DNA of 64,000 bases from Candidatus Omnitrophota bacterium (GTDB lineage Bacteria; Omnitrophota; Gorgyraeia; Velamenicoccales; Velamenicoccaceae): the NCBI GenBank assembly GCA_020052645.1, contig JAGVOQ010000008.1, positions 61,099 to 125,098 of the forward strand, read 5' to 3'. The position numbers were made by a program, and so were the translations under genes. Below the pieces are notes generated by a model that saw nothing but the letters and a program-made list of their open reading frames with translations, did no database searches and was not told where the DNA came from. Positions 51,867-61,094 of the stretch are shown in pieces; position 1 is the stretch's first letter; every line of letters starts with the position of its first letter.

Positions 51867-52652
51867 ATGACTAACAAAATTGCAGGAGTTACATATGATA
51901 AATGGCTCCAAAAACCAGTAAGAAAAGCTGTAACGTCTGCAAGAATAGAAGTTAAGAAATACTCAAATAAAATTATTGCATTTGTTGACGTACTTGGAAT
52001 TACGGCTTTGATAGAGCAGCACAGGAATAATGACGAATATAAAGCAATCGATAAAATCGAAAAAATGAGAAAAATTGTTGAGGATTCAACTAAGATAATG
52101 AAACAAACAAAAAGCGTGGATTTAGAGTATTTACAAATATCCGATTCATTCGTTTTTGTTTGCGATCCCAAAACCGTCATTCTATTAATAGAATTATTAT
52201 CTACCATTCAGATGAGAATAGTTACTGAATGTCGGTTTCTTTTACGCGGAGCGATTACAATAGGTGATGCAATAGTGAGGGAATTCGGTAAATTTATTAT
52301 AGGTCCTGCCTATATACAGGCATATCGACTTCAGGAGAATGATGCGATTTATCCAAGAATTATTGTCGATAAAAGCGTTACCAAAGCAATTAAAAAAAGT
52401 ACTCATTCAATCAAAAGTTATCTACAACGAGATTTAGATAAGGAATTTTTTGTCGATTACATTAAGGTGTATATGAACAAGGAATCATTAAGCAAACAAA
52501 AAATTAAGTCTAGATTGGGACGAGAGGATATCTTCAGATATTTAAAGGATTGTTTCAATGAAAATTATCAAAAAGAAAAACATAATATTAGTCAAAAATA
52601 TGGATGGACTATACAGTACTATAAAAAATTAGAGGTGTGGGAAAATGGATAA
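51867..52652 (+). CDS. Class III nucleotidyl cyclase-like protein
   Basis: 261 residues with a fold signature of class III cyclases: IIAFVDVLGITALIEQ (first metal Asp41), LQISDSFVFV (second metal position Asp93), FLLRGAITIGDAIV (about 124-137) and FIIGPAYIQAYRLQENDAIYPRIIVD (about 143-168), corresponding to the G-x-A-x-x-x-A-x-R-L-E region of cyclases. Both metal Asps are kept, so activity is possible, but the family is uncharacterised as far as I know. ATG 51867 is preferred to GTG 51849. It overlaps the GHKL ATPase gene by eight bases and lies behind the restriction system. Confidence 0.6.
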   Translation: MTNKIAGVTYDKWLQKPVRKAVTSARIEVKKYSNKIIAFVDVLGITALIEQHRNNDEYKAIDKIEKMRKIVEDSTKIMKQTKSVDLEYLQISDSFVFVCDPKTVILLIELLSTIQMRIVTECRFLLRGAITIGDAIVREFGKFIIGPAYIQAYRLQENDAIYPRIIVDKSVTKAIKKSTHSIKSYLQRDLDKEFFVDYIKVYMNKESLSKQKIKSRLGREDIFRYLKDCFNENYQKEKHNISQKYGWTIQYYKKLEVWENG

Positions 52653-54108
52653 TAAAATAAAAGTCGGGAGAAGTATATTAGAAACTATAACAGTTGCGCT
52701 TTACGAAAATCCGATAATCCTTTTTAGGGAATATGTGCAAAATTCACTTGATGCATATAATAGGGCTAGGGATGAAGGTGAAAATATAATAAAAGATTTT
52801 CATGTCGCTATTAATATTGATAAGAAGTGCAAAAAAATCGTAATCACAGATAACGGTTATGGGATTGAAACAAATGGATTATTTAAAGATAGAATGTCAA
52901 GCATAGGAAGTTCGGAGAAGCTAGGAGATAGAACAAAATATATTGGTTTTAGAGGGATAGGCCGAATTTCCGGCCTGTCATTCTGCAAGAGATTAACCTT
53001 CAAAAATAAAGCTAAAAACTCAAATAAAATTCAAAAATGCACATGGGAAGGGGAAAAATATCGCAAGTTATTAGATAATGAAGACGCCAAGGAGGACTTA
53101 CAATCAATTATAAAAAAAATTGTCACTTTTGAAGAAGAGAATACTGGGCACGAAAATAAAAGTGACCATTATTTTGAGGTTACTCTTGAAGAATATTCTA
53201 ATGAAATTGAAATAATGATAGGAGAAAATAAGTTTAAAGAGAAACTAATAAGAATGTTGCCCTTAAAATATAACGACAGCTTCAAGGGCGCTTCGAAAAT
53301 TATAAATAAATATAAGAGTTTTATGAACGAATCGCTGGAAAGGTTTATGGTTGTTGTCAAATATAATGGCGAGGATTTGCTTAAAACCTACGATAATAAA
53401 TTTATACTAGGTTCTGACGTAGTATTTTGGGAAATAAGAGGAAAACAAAAGAGAGATGGTTCTGTAGGAGATAAGATAGGACTTCTATGGTTCACATTTG
53501 ATAGGCACCTCAAATCAAATAACAATGATGAATATTACGGGATATTGACGCGGTCAAAGAATATTTTGATGGGTGCTAACGATACATTTGCTCAAGTCGC
53601 CAATGATAATAAGGAATATGTAACGACATTTAGAGAAATGGCTCAATCGTTGAGGGGCATTTACGGAGAGTTGCTAATAAATTCTCCGTTTTTAAGAGAT
53701 AACTCAAGGCGGGATTGGTTTTTGCCAGATCAGTATTCGATGGATTTGAATAACATAATTACAGATTTCATGCGTAGATTGCATAACTATAGATATTGCG
53801 CTTCAAGATACTTCAGAGCTAAACCATCGAAAAAGCAGGAAGATCTGAAGAAAGCACTTGATGAATTAGTAAATATTAAAGACAATCAAATCGATTACAG
53901 CCATTTTTATAAAAAAGAGACAGAGGAAGAGAAAGAAATTGATAAAGAACTATTCTCTGAACAGGATATTCCTCACGAGAATCAAAGTTTAAAAAAATGT
54001 TATGATATTTTAATGAGAATCATAGAGGAATATTTTAATAAAACAAAAAATCGCGTCTTATTTTTAAAACTCAGGGCACATATTGTGAATCGTTTTAAGA
54101 AAAAATAA
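52645..54108 (+). CDS. GHKL (HSP90/MutL-like) ATPase
   Basis: 487 residues. Bergerat fold: FREYVQNSLDAY (28-38, catalytic Glu29 and Asn33), ITDNGYGI (67-74) and YIGFRGIGRISGLSF (99-113). The region after about 200 is charged and helical without a recognised domain; ILMGANDTFAQ and SRRDWFLPDQYS may be the transducer part. HSP90- and MORC-like ATPases of this type occur in several defence and restriction clusters. It is coupled to the cyclase-like gene before it and the radical SAM gene two bases after it. Strongly AT-rich. Confidence 0.8.
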   Translation: MDNKIKVGRSILETITVALYENPIILFREYVQNSLDAYNRARDEGENIIKDFHVAINIDKKCKKIVITDNGYGIETNGLFKDRMSSIGSSEKLGDRTKYIGFRGIGRISGLSFCKRLTFKNKAKNSNKIQKCTWEGEKYRKLLDNEDAKEDLQSIIKKIVTFEEENTGHENKSDHYFEVTLEEYSNEIEIMIGENKFKEKLIRMLPLKYNDSFKGASKIINKYKSFMNESLERFMVVVKYNGEDLLKTYDNKFILGSDVVFWEIRGKQKRDGSVGDKIGLLWFTFDRHLKSNNNDEYYGILTRSKNILMGANDTFAQVANDNKEYVTTFREMAQSLRGIYGELLINSPFLRDNSRRDWFLPDQYSMDLNNIITDFMRRLHNYRYCASRYFRAKPSKKQEDLKKALDELVNIKDNQIDYSHFYKKETEEEKEIDKELFSEQDIPHENQSLKKCYDILMRIIEEYFNKTKNRVLFLKLRAHIVNRFKKK

Positions 54109-54110
54109 AT

Positions 54111-55718
54111 ATGGAAAAAATACTACTCATAGAACCGGACTATAAAAATAAATTCCCGCCGATCGGTCTAATGAAAATTGCTTCATATCACCGCGGCAAA
54201 AAAGATTATGTGGAGTTTTATAAAGGTAAAGCCCCGTACACAAAAATAGTAGATTTTGATAGGGCATATATAACGACATTATTTACTTTCTATTATGACT
54301 GCACAGTTGATACCATACGGCATTATTTAAATTATATGCATAAAGACAATGTCTATGTCGGTGGAATATCTGCCACTTTGCTTGCTGAAAAATATAAAAA
54401 TGAGCTGGGGATCAAAAACGTAATTACCGGACAATTAACTAATTCTTCATCGATAGGATATAATGACTCAATAAATATAGACGAGCTTCCTCTAGATTAC
54501 GACATTCTTGACGACGTCCATTATAAATATCCATCTGGTGATAATATTTTTATTTATACAACGCGAGGTTGTTTAAGGGGATGCAAATTCTGCGCAGTTT
54601 CTAAGTTAGAACCAAAGTTTGAAGATACAAACCATATCATTAATCAAATACAGGCCATTAGGGAAAAATATGGAGATAAACGGAATGTCCTGATCATGGA
54701 CAATAATGTTTTATATTCTCGGGAATTAAATAAAGTTGTGCAAGATTTGAATTCAATTGGGTATATTAACAATACGCCTAATTATATCGAGCCTAATTAT
54801 TTTGAAATCATGCTGGAGAAAATTAAGAGGAGGAAGGAAAATAATAATGAATATGATAATCAAATTGAGGAATTAATGGAATATTTGAATAAATTCAAAA
54901 ATAGAGTCGCCTCGAAGAAGTTATGTAAAAGATATAATGAAATATTAAGTCATATAAATAATGAAGAAAACAAAATTAAAGCTTTTGATGAAGTTAAAAT
55001 GGATACCATCGAAGTCTTAGAAAAATATAGATTCAAACAAAAACTTCAACGGTATGTTGATTTTAATCAAGGGCTTGATGCTAGATTATTGACGAAAGAT
55101 AAAATGAGGATCATGTCTCGCATAGCGGTTAAGCCATTTAGGTTAGCATACGATAGTGTTAAATATAAAAAGGCATATAAAAAAGCTTTTAGCAATGCGT
55201 ATTCACACGGAGTCAGATATTTTTCGAATTACATGCTTTATAATTATAAAGATTCACCTTATGATTTATGGAAAAGGCTATATAACACAATAGTCCTATA
55301 TCAAAACAAAACAGATTTGCAAGGGTTCTCTTTCCCGATGAAGTATGCTCCCATAGATATGACAAATAGGGAATACATTGGTAAAAAATGGAATAAAAAA
55401 TATCTATCCGCTATTAATATTATCTTGAATGTCACAAAGGGTGTTGTCGCTAAAGAGAAAGATTTCTTTTTTGAAGCATTTGGATCTAGTGAAAAAGAGT
55501 ATTTTGAAATTTTATCCATGCCGAATAATTTTATAAAATATAGGATGCTATTCAAAAAAAGTGGCCATATCAGAACATGGAAAAGAAAATATAATAATTT
55601 AAATGGTAAAGAGAAGAAGACGCTTCTGGAATATTTATGTGGTTTAATAGACGGTAATAAAATTAAAAGCAAAAAGATTATTTCAATCATTGAATTATAC
55701 TCAACAAGAAAGCCCTAA
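54111..55718 (+). CDS. B12-binding-like radical SAM protein
   Basis: 535 residues. The N-terminus (LLIEPDYKNKFPPIGLMKIASYHR) is like the cobalamin-binding half of B12 radical SAM enzymes, but the DxHxxG cobalamin motif is not evident. YTTRGCLRGCKFCAVSKLEP holds the cluster Cys154, Cys158 and Cys161 (CxxxCxxC). A lysine-rich helical insert lies at about 225-310, and the barrel continues at VDFNQGLDARLLTKDKM. Substrate unknown. It starts two bases after the ATPase stop, so the three genes should be one operon. Confidence 0.8.
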   Translation: MEKILLIEPDYKNKFPPIGLMKIASYHRGKKDYVEFYKGKAPYTKIVDFDRAYITTLFTFYYDCTVDTIRHYLNYMHKDNVYVGGISATLLAEKYKNELGIKNVITGQLTNSSSIGYNDSINIDELPLDYDILDDVHYKYPSGDNIFIYTTRGCLRGCKFCAVSKLEPKFEDTNHIINQIQAIREKYGDKRNVLIMDNNVLYSRELNKVVQDLNSIGYINNTPNYIEPNYFEIMLEKIKRRKENNNEYDNQIEELMEYLNKFKNRVASKKLCKRYNEILSHINNEENKIKAFDEVKMDTIEVLEKYRFKQKLQRYVDFNQGLDARLLTKDKMRIMSRIAVKPFRLAYDSVKYKKAYKKAFSNAYSHGVRYFSNYMLYNYKDSPYDLWKRLYNTIVLYQNKTDLQGFSFPMKYAPIDMTNREYIGKKWNKKYLSAINIILNVTKGVVAKEKDFFFEAFGSSEKEYFEILSMPNNFIKYRMLFKKSGHIRTWKRKYNNLNGKEKKTLLEYLCGLIDGNKIKSKKIISIIELYSTRKP

Positions 55719-56104
55719 TTGTCAACAGGGGCAAAAGTAAATAAGTATTACAAACCTTACCAACTACGATAAATTTAATGATTATATTTAAAAAAGTATT
55801 ACAGGTCGCGATTTTGGGTCGGTAAATGCAACCACATTTCCCTTGTTTTTTACAAAATTTAGTGTATATTTTATTTGTACTTAACCGTACACCTAAGTAG
55901 AATAGTATTTTGGCAATTAACCCAATATAGCTTACCCTACCTAGCTTGATGGCACTTATGTTCGGATAACATAAGTGACCGGCATTCGTGTGAACGCCTA
56001 ACAGCGGCCGCGAGTATGAATACGAGCCAAAATCGTATCCAAACTTGTGTGCCGCTTTTTTGTTTGCCAAAAAAGTGGCACCAACAAAAAATTGGAGGCG
56101 TCAC
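55719..56104. other. Non-coding AT-rich gap with hairpins
   Basis: 386 bases without a credible gene. CACTTATGTT-CGGAT-AACATAAGTG (55953-55977) is a perfect stem. GTGCCGCTTTTTTG pairs with CAAAAAAGTGGCAC (56049-56082, one mismatch) just before the phage-type methylase and could be a terminator or regulatory hairpin. A GTAC-TTAACC-GTAC pair lies near 55879. Nothing further was recognised. Confidence 0.6.
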
Positions 56105-57382
56105 ATGAAGATTCAAAAAGTAAAAGTCTCAGAAATAAACCCTGCCACATACAACCCTCGCAAAGACCTCAGGCCAGGTGATTCCGACTACGAGAAGCTC
56201 AAAGAAAGCATGGACACTTTTGGCTATGTAGAGTTGCTCGTATGGAATCCGCGCACCAAAACCCTCATCTCGGGCCATCAAAGATTGAAAATCCTAATCG
56301 CTCAAGGTGTAACAGAGGTAGAGGTTAGTGTTGTTGATCTGTCGCTTGATATGGAGAAGGCTCTTAACCTTGCCTTAAACAAAATCAGTGGCGATTGGGA
56401 TGAAAAGAAGCTCTCTGAATTGCTGATAGAAATACAAAAGATTCCTGATTTTGATATGGGGCTAACGGGTTTCGAGCCAGCAGAGATAAGCGAGCTCTTG
56501 GATGAGTTTTCTACACTACAGGAGGAAGATGATTTTGATTTTGAAGCTGAGGTCGAATCGATAAAAGAGCCAGTCACTAAAAGAGGCGATTTAATCGAAC
56601 TCGGTCCTCATAGAATATTATGCGGCGATTCATCTGATCCAGATGATGTAAAAATCCTAATGGGAAATGAAAAGGCCGATATTCTGGATTGCGATTTTCC
56701 GTACAACGTAAATTATGGCGGGGGCGCTACGCCAAATTCTAATACTAGACCTAAAAAATCCAGGAAGTGGTCACAGATCTATTCCGATAATATGCCACAG
56801 GCAGAATATGAAGCCTGGATGCGAAAGGTTCTTGTGATAGTAAAACAGCATCTTAAGCCCGGGGTCGCGATCTACATCTGGCAGGGGCATCGGCAATTTC
56901 CCCCGATGTATCAGATTCTTTTGGAACTAGATTTTCACATTTCCTGCGTACTCTGCTGGTTAAAAGAGTGCGGTGTAATAAGCTATGCTGACTATTCTTT
57001 CCGGACGGAACAGTGCCTTTATGGCTGGCTTAAGGGGGCGCCACATTATTGGGCTGGAAAGCCTGGAGAGAATAATGTATGGGAAGTTAAAAGAGACCCA
57101 ACAAAAAGTTATGTGCATCCAACACAAAAGCCCATACAGCTCGCCCAGCGCGCGCTCCAGAATAGCTCAAAGATTAATGATATCGTGCTCGACGTCTTCC
57201 TTGGTTCTGGCTCCGTCCTCATCGGTGCGGAAAGTGTTGGGCGCCGCTGCTACGGACTCGAAATAGATCCGCGATATGTAGACGCATGTGTTCGCCGCTA
57301 TCTCTTGTATATAGGTAAGGATAAGGCTCCGGCGGATCTTGTGAAAAAGTACTGGAAGGAGGAGCAACATGTCAGCAAATAA
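56105..57382 (+). CDS. ParB-like/DNA methyltransferase fusion (phage type)
   Basis: 425 residues. The N-terminal ParB/sulfiredoxin-like domain contains NPATYNPRKDLRPGD and LISGHQRLKI (about 54-63). The C-terminal methyltransferase has the catalytic motif at 197-200 as DFPY instead of the usual DPPY, then HPTQKPIQLAQRAL and VLDVFLGSGSVLIGAESVGRRCYGLEIDPRYVDA. Typical of prophages, where it stands before terminase genes as here. The Pro-to-Phe change may weaken activity. ATG 56105 follows TTGGAGG; the longer frame from 56045 runs through a hairpin and was rejected. Confidence 0.88.
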   Translation: MKIQKVKVSEINPATYNPRKDLRPGDSDYEKLKESMDTFGYVELLVWNPRTKTLISGHQRLKILIAQGVTEVEVSVVDLSLDMEKALNLALNKISGDWDEKKLSELLIEIQKIPDFDMGLTGFEPAEISELLDEFSTLQEEDDFDFEAEVESIKEPVTKRGDLIELGPHRILCGDSSDPDDVKILMGNEKADILDCDFPYNVNYGGGATPNSNTRPKKSRKWSQIYSDNMPQAEYEAWMRKVLVIVKQHLKPGVAIYIWQGHRQFPPMYQILLELDFHISCVLCWLKECGVISYADYSFRTEQCLYGWLKGAPHYWAGKPGENNVWEVKRDPTKSYVHPTQKPIQLAQRALQNSSKINDIVLDVFLGSGSVLIGAESVGRRCYGLEIDPRYVDACVRRYLLYIGKDKAPADLVKKYWKEEQHVSK

Positions 57383-58034
57383 CGCTCAGACAAATAAAGA
57401 GCAGCCAATCCTTACGCTGATTCAAGACATAAAGGATGGCCGCGTAGCGCCTGAAACTATCGATAAGGACTTGCGTCAGCAGTGTGTCGAGGTCTTCTTG
57501 GCTGAGGGCTATTCTATCTCTACGATGGCGCAAATTTTTCAGAAATCCGAAAAAACGCTTCGCAGGGATCTAGATGAAATAAGGCAGCGTAATGCGCTTA
57601 CGCCTAACGTCGAGCTCGCCAAAAAGATTATTGGCGAAATCGTCACTTACACGCGCGTCCATAGAGATCATCTTATGCGTCTTGCGCGTTCAAAAGAAAC
57701 AGGCGTATCCGAGCGGGCGCAGTCTGAGTATTATGCGCATCGTGTGGGGATGGAACTGGTGGAAAAGCTTCAGACGCTAGGATATCTTCCTCTCAAGCCG
57801 AAGACCATTGTGGGTGACTTTACCCATAATATGCAGGTAAGCGACGAAAAATCCTTCGATGAGCTTAGAGTTCAGCTTCTTGAAATCGAGAGGGTAGCTT
57901 TAGAGCAGGGAGAGCTTTCGCCTGAACTCGAAGTTGAGGTAAAAAAGATCAGAGGCCGGATAGAGCAGGCTGAGATTGAAAATAGCATAACAAAGATTTT
58001 GGATCAACAAAAGAAGGAGGTTTCAAATGGTTAA
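57369..58034 (+). CDS. Terminase small subunit-like HTH protein
   Basis: 221 residues. CVEVFLAEGYSISTMAQIFQKSEKTLRRDLDEIRQRNAL (about 37-75) is a helix-turn-helix; the rest is helical. Position directly before a terminase large subunit (8-base overlap) and after the methylase suggests the small subunit that recognises phage packaging sites. No direct family signature was recognised, so the role rests mainly on context. Confidence 0.6.
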   Translation: MSANNAQTNKEQPILTLIQDIKDGRVAPETIDKDLRQQCVEVFLAEGYSISTMAQIFQKSEKTLRRDLDEIRQRNALTPNVELAKKIIGEIVTYTRVHRDHLMRLARSKETGVSERAQSEYYAHRVGMELVEKLQTLGYLPLKPKTIVGDFTHNMQVSDEKSFDELRVQLLEIERVALEQGELSPELEVEVKKIRGRIEQAEIENSITKILDQQKKEVSNG

Positions 58035-59589
58035 TCTTGGGTCAATAATACAAGACGTAATAGCGCTTCGCAGGAAATCTGCCAAAGACTTTGCTGCTTT
58101 TCGTAAGCATTACTTTGGTCATAGTACGCCCGATGGCACTTTTCAGAGAGAGCTTACCGGTTTTTTAGCTCAGGCTTCGCAAAAGCGGGGTACGCGGATC
58201 GCCATAGCCGCGCCGCGCGGCTTTGGCAAGAGCATGATTACCACCTGCGAATATGTTATCTATTGCATATGCTACAAGCTTGAGGATTTTATAGTGATTA
58301 TCTCAAGCACGCAGAGTCAAGTTGCAGATTTCTTGCAAAACGTAAAGCGGGAATTTGAGACAAACAAACGCCTCATAAATGACTTTCCTGACGTATATAA
58401 ACCGGATAAAAAAACATCTCTTGAACGCTGGTCTCAGGCCGAAATAGTAACGCCGAATGACGTTAAGGTATTGGCTTTAAGCACGGGGCAACAGATTAGA
58501 GGGAGGCGTTACGGAGAATCACGACCAAGCTTGATTATTCTTGACGATATTGAGACTAATGAAGCGGTCAAAAACCCTGAAAGTGCATATAATCTTGAGG
58601 ACTGGTTAACTAAGGCTGTTTTGAAATCAGGGGATGCAAGCACCAATGTTGCTTTCTTGGGTACGCTCCATCATCACAATTCATTGCTTGCCAAATTCAC
58701 TGATCCGAAACAGGTTCCGGGATGGATAAGTAAGGTTTATAAAGCTGTTATTTCCTATGCCGAAAGAACCGACTTATGGGATAAGTGGTCAAAAATCTAC
58801 TTAGGTCTTGATACCTATAAAGATGAATTTGGTTCTGATGCGGCAAGGGGGTATTTTGAAGCAAATGAAAAAGAGATGTTAAAGGGCACGCACCTATTAT
58901 GGCCGGAGCACAAAAGCTATTACGCGCTTATGGCTCAACGCGAACAGGATGGTCCTCTTAGCTTTGATAGTGAATATCAGAACGAACCGATTAATGAACG
59001 GGACTGTATTTTCAATTTGAAAGATGTTCAGTATCTGGAGGACGTATATGGTTCTGAAGAAGAATTTTTGATGAGAAGAAAAAGGCATTTATTATTCTAT
59101 GGCGCTTGCGATCCAAGCCTAGGGAAAGACCGTGAGGCAGGGGATTTCTCGGCGATTGTAACCGTGGCTATAGATGACGGCACAAGGGCAATATATGTAC
59201 TTGATGTTGATGTAGCTCGTCGCTCGCCAAGCAGGACGATAGATGTAATTCTCGAATACAATAAGATTAGAGAATATGCAAAATTTGGAATTGAGTCTAA
59301 TCAATTCCAAGAGCTTATGGTTGAAGAACTGAGACGTCGAGCCGATGAGACAAGGTGTAATCTCATCGTAAAGGAGATTAATAATACCCATAATAAACAG
59401 ATACGCATTGAAACGCTGCAGCCAATGATTAAAAGCGGTAAGCTTATACTTTCAAAAAAACACAGGGCGCTTCTTGAGGAGATGAGATTTTATCCTAAAG
59501 GAAGACATGATGATGCCCTGGACGCGCTTGAGATGGTGGTTAAGCTCTCGCTCAATTATACTGCTTTTGTGAGGTGTTTAAGCGTCTAA
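58027..59589 (+). CDS. Phage terminase large subunit
   Basis: 520-residue packaging motor. The ATPase half has IAAPRGFGKSM (60-70, Walker A) and SLIILDDIETNEA (about 174-186, Walker B with catalytic Glu). The C-terminal RNase H-like nuclease has GACDPSLGKDREAGDFSAIV (first metal Asp), FGIESNQFQELM and GRHDDALDALEM (last metal Asp). Full-length and apparently intact. No portal, capsid or tail gene follows, so it is part of a prophage remnant. Confidence 0.92.
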   Translation: MVNLGSIIQDVIALRRKSAKDFAAFRKHYFGHSTPDGTFQRELTGFLAQASQKRGTRIAIAAPRGFGKSMITTCEYVIYCICYKLEDFIVIISSTQSQVADFLQNVKREFETNKRLINDFPDVYKPDKKTSLERWSQAEIVTPNDVKVLALSTGQQIRGRRYGESRPSLIILDDIETNEAVKNPESAYNLEDWLTKAVLKSGDASTNVAFLGTLHHHNSLLAKFTDPKQVPGWISKVYKAVISYAERTDLWDKWSKIYLGLDTYKDEFGSDAARGYFEANEKEMLKGTHLLWPEHKSYYALMAQREQDGPLSFDSEYQNEPINERDCIFNLKDVQYLEDVYGSEEEFLMRRKRHLLFYGACDPSLGKDREAGDFSAIVTVAIDDGTRAIYVLDVDVARRSPSRTIDVILEYNKIREYAKFGIESNQFQELMVEELRRRADETRCNLIVKEINNTHNKQIRIETLQPMIKSGKLILSKKHRALLEEMRFYPKGRHDDALDALEMVVKLSLNYTAFVRCLSV

Positions 59590-59604
59590 TGGTTCATGGA
59601 ATAG

Positions 59605-59736
59605 GTAAAAAATACCTTTAGGTTTTCAAAAAGGCATGGAATTCTTTTGGAGCAGATGAAGTTTTTTCCGCGGGGAGGTCATGATGTCGGCCTGGACGCT
59701 TTGCAGATGACTGTTGACGTGGCGATCAAGGGTTGA
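59605..59736 (+). pseudogene. C-terminal fragment of a second terminase
   Basis: The frame reading KRHGILLEQMKFFPRGGHDVGLDALQM matches KKHRALLEEMRFYPKGRHDDALDALEM at the end of the intact terminase just upstream, but diverged and with the second metal Asp changed (HDVG for HDDA). No start codon or ATPase part exists. This implies recombination between two related phages or a decayed tandem copy. Confidence 0.75.
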
Positions 59737-59817
59737 AAACGCATCATGATCGTGCTTTATGAAGGCGGCAGATCAGAAGTGTTCTATAACGAATGAGGAA
59801 GAGAGGTGTTGCAAAAC

Positions 59818-60057
59818 TTAGATATTTTTTTCTGCTTCTTTGATGAGCTTGCTTAGCGGTAGGTTTAATGCAGCAGCGATCTTATAGGCAATACCCAGCC
59901 CCGCGTCGACTTTTCCAAGCTCGATTGAACTGACGTATGTCCGATGAATGTTGGCGCGATCGGCGAAATCCTCTTGCGACAAATCCAGCTTATGGCGGAG
60001 TTTTCTGACCGCCATCCCGAACTCTCCCCTAATTTTATTCACCTTGTCTTTTTCCAT
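59818..60057 (-). CDS. XRE-family HTH regulator
   Basis: 79-residue Cro/CI-type repressor: FGMAVRKLRHKLDLSQEDFADRANIHRTYVSSIELGKVDAGLGIAYKIAAAL is a complete HTH_3 domain. It is divergent from the nuclease-like gene at 60149, with repeated TGTAGAC/GTCTACA words between them, so it probably represses both directions. Confidence 0.92.
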   Translation of the reverse strand: MEKDKVNKIRGEFGMAVRKLRHKLDLSQEDFADRANIHRTYVSSIELGKVDAGLGIAYKIAAALNLPLSKLIKEAEKNI

Positions 60058-60079
60058 AACTAGAGCTACAATCCCATAC

Positions 60080-60112
60080 TGTAGACAATAAATCTACAGA
60101 CGATAGTCTACA
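60080..60112. promoter_or_regulatory. Operator candidates of the XRE regulator
   Basis: TGTAGAC (60080-60086), TCTACAGAC (60093-60101) and GTCTACA (60106-60112): TGTAGA/TCTACA form an inverted pair with 7-bp spacing, and a further half-site follows. The words are centrally placed in the divergent 91-base gap. Confidence 0.65.
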
Positions 60113-60148
60113 AAAATAATCAGTTACTTTGTTTGGGATTGAGGCCTT

Positions 60149-61093
60149 ATGGGGAGAAATAAGAGCGCTAAAATGAGGGGATTATCTGATTTCTTCTTGG
60201 ATCAACTGGAGAAGGGAATCCTTCTGTCGTTACTTGAGTTAGCAAGAAAAGACAGGACCTTATGCCTTGAGATTAGGGAGAACTATATCAATATTTATTA
60301 TCGAGGCGGTAACATTTTGAAGCTTGAGGAAAAGGATGGTGCAAAAGGCGTTTATATGGCCGATTTCGACAGGAATTATCTCGATAAAGCTACGAGCCGA
60401 GTTCCTAAGGATTTACCGAAAGAATTAACTTCATGCGTAGACGTAGAGCAGTGGCTTTCAGCCGTTCCTTTTTTGAAGCATGAAATGGACCTTTGGTTCG
60501 GCAGGAACCCTAAGAATGAGCGCGAATTCCAACAGCTTATCGTGCGTGAAAACAATCTTGATAAATGTGCCAAGAGCACGGATTATTTCATCTGTGACAT
60601 AGAATATGCAAATGACAATGGAAGGTTCGACCTTATAGCCGTACGCTGGCCTTCAAGCGGCGCTGAGCGGAAGTGTAATACGAATATCGGGTTTGCGTTT
60701 ATTGAAATGAAATACAGTGATTGCGCTCTAGCAGGCAATGCTGGGTTAAAGCAACACCTTCGGGATATGAATGAGTTTCTTTCTGATCCGAAAAATTTGC
60801 GCAGTTTAAAAATCGAGATGCGGAACGTATTCAACCAAATGCGTAGGCTTAAACTGATCGATAATCAGAAAGACATTGAAAAATTCAGCAATGAGAAGCC
60901 GGAATACATATTTGTATTAGCTAACCATGACCGGGATTCTTCAATTTTGAAGAGGGAGCTCGAAGAGTTGCCATTAAGCTATCCTAATCTTGAGCTTAAA
61001 TTTGCCGTTAGTAATTTCATGGGATATGGCTTATATAAACAGAACGTCTATGCCCTCGAGGATTTTCTGGTGAGGTTTAAGGAACAGATTTGA
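60149..61093 (+). CDS. Putative PD-(D/E)XK nuclease-fold protein
   Basis: 314 residues, no family recognised with certainty. In the middle, EYANDNGRFDLIAVRW (Asp161) and FAFIEMKYSD (Glu186-x-Lys188), separated by about 25 residues, have the order and hydrophobic context of the PD-(D/E)XK nuclease core. The helix after it (AGLKQHLRDM) also fits. It would be a DNA- or RNA-cutting effector. It is followed one base later by the metallo-beta-lactamase gene and is controlled from the divergent XRE region. Absence of a signal peptide suggests a cytoplasmic role. Confidence 0.6.
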   Translation: MGRNKSAKMRGLSDFFLDQLEKGILLSLLELARKDRTLCLEIRENYINIYYRGGNILKLEEKDGAKGVYMADFDRNYLDKATSRVPKDLPKELTSCVDVEQWLSAVPFLKHEMDLWFGRNPKNEREFQQLIVRENNLDKCAKSTDYFICDIEYANDNGRFDLIAVRWPSSGAERKCNTNIGFAFIEMKYSDCALAGNAGLKQHLRDMNEFLSDPKNLRSLKIEMRNVFNQMRRLKLIDNQKDIEKFSNEKPEYIFVLANHDRDSSILKRELEELPLSYPNLELKFAVSNFMGYGLYKQNVYALEDFLVRFKEQI

Positions 61094-61094
61094 T

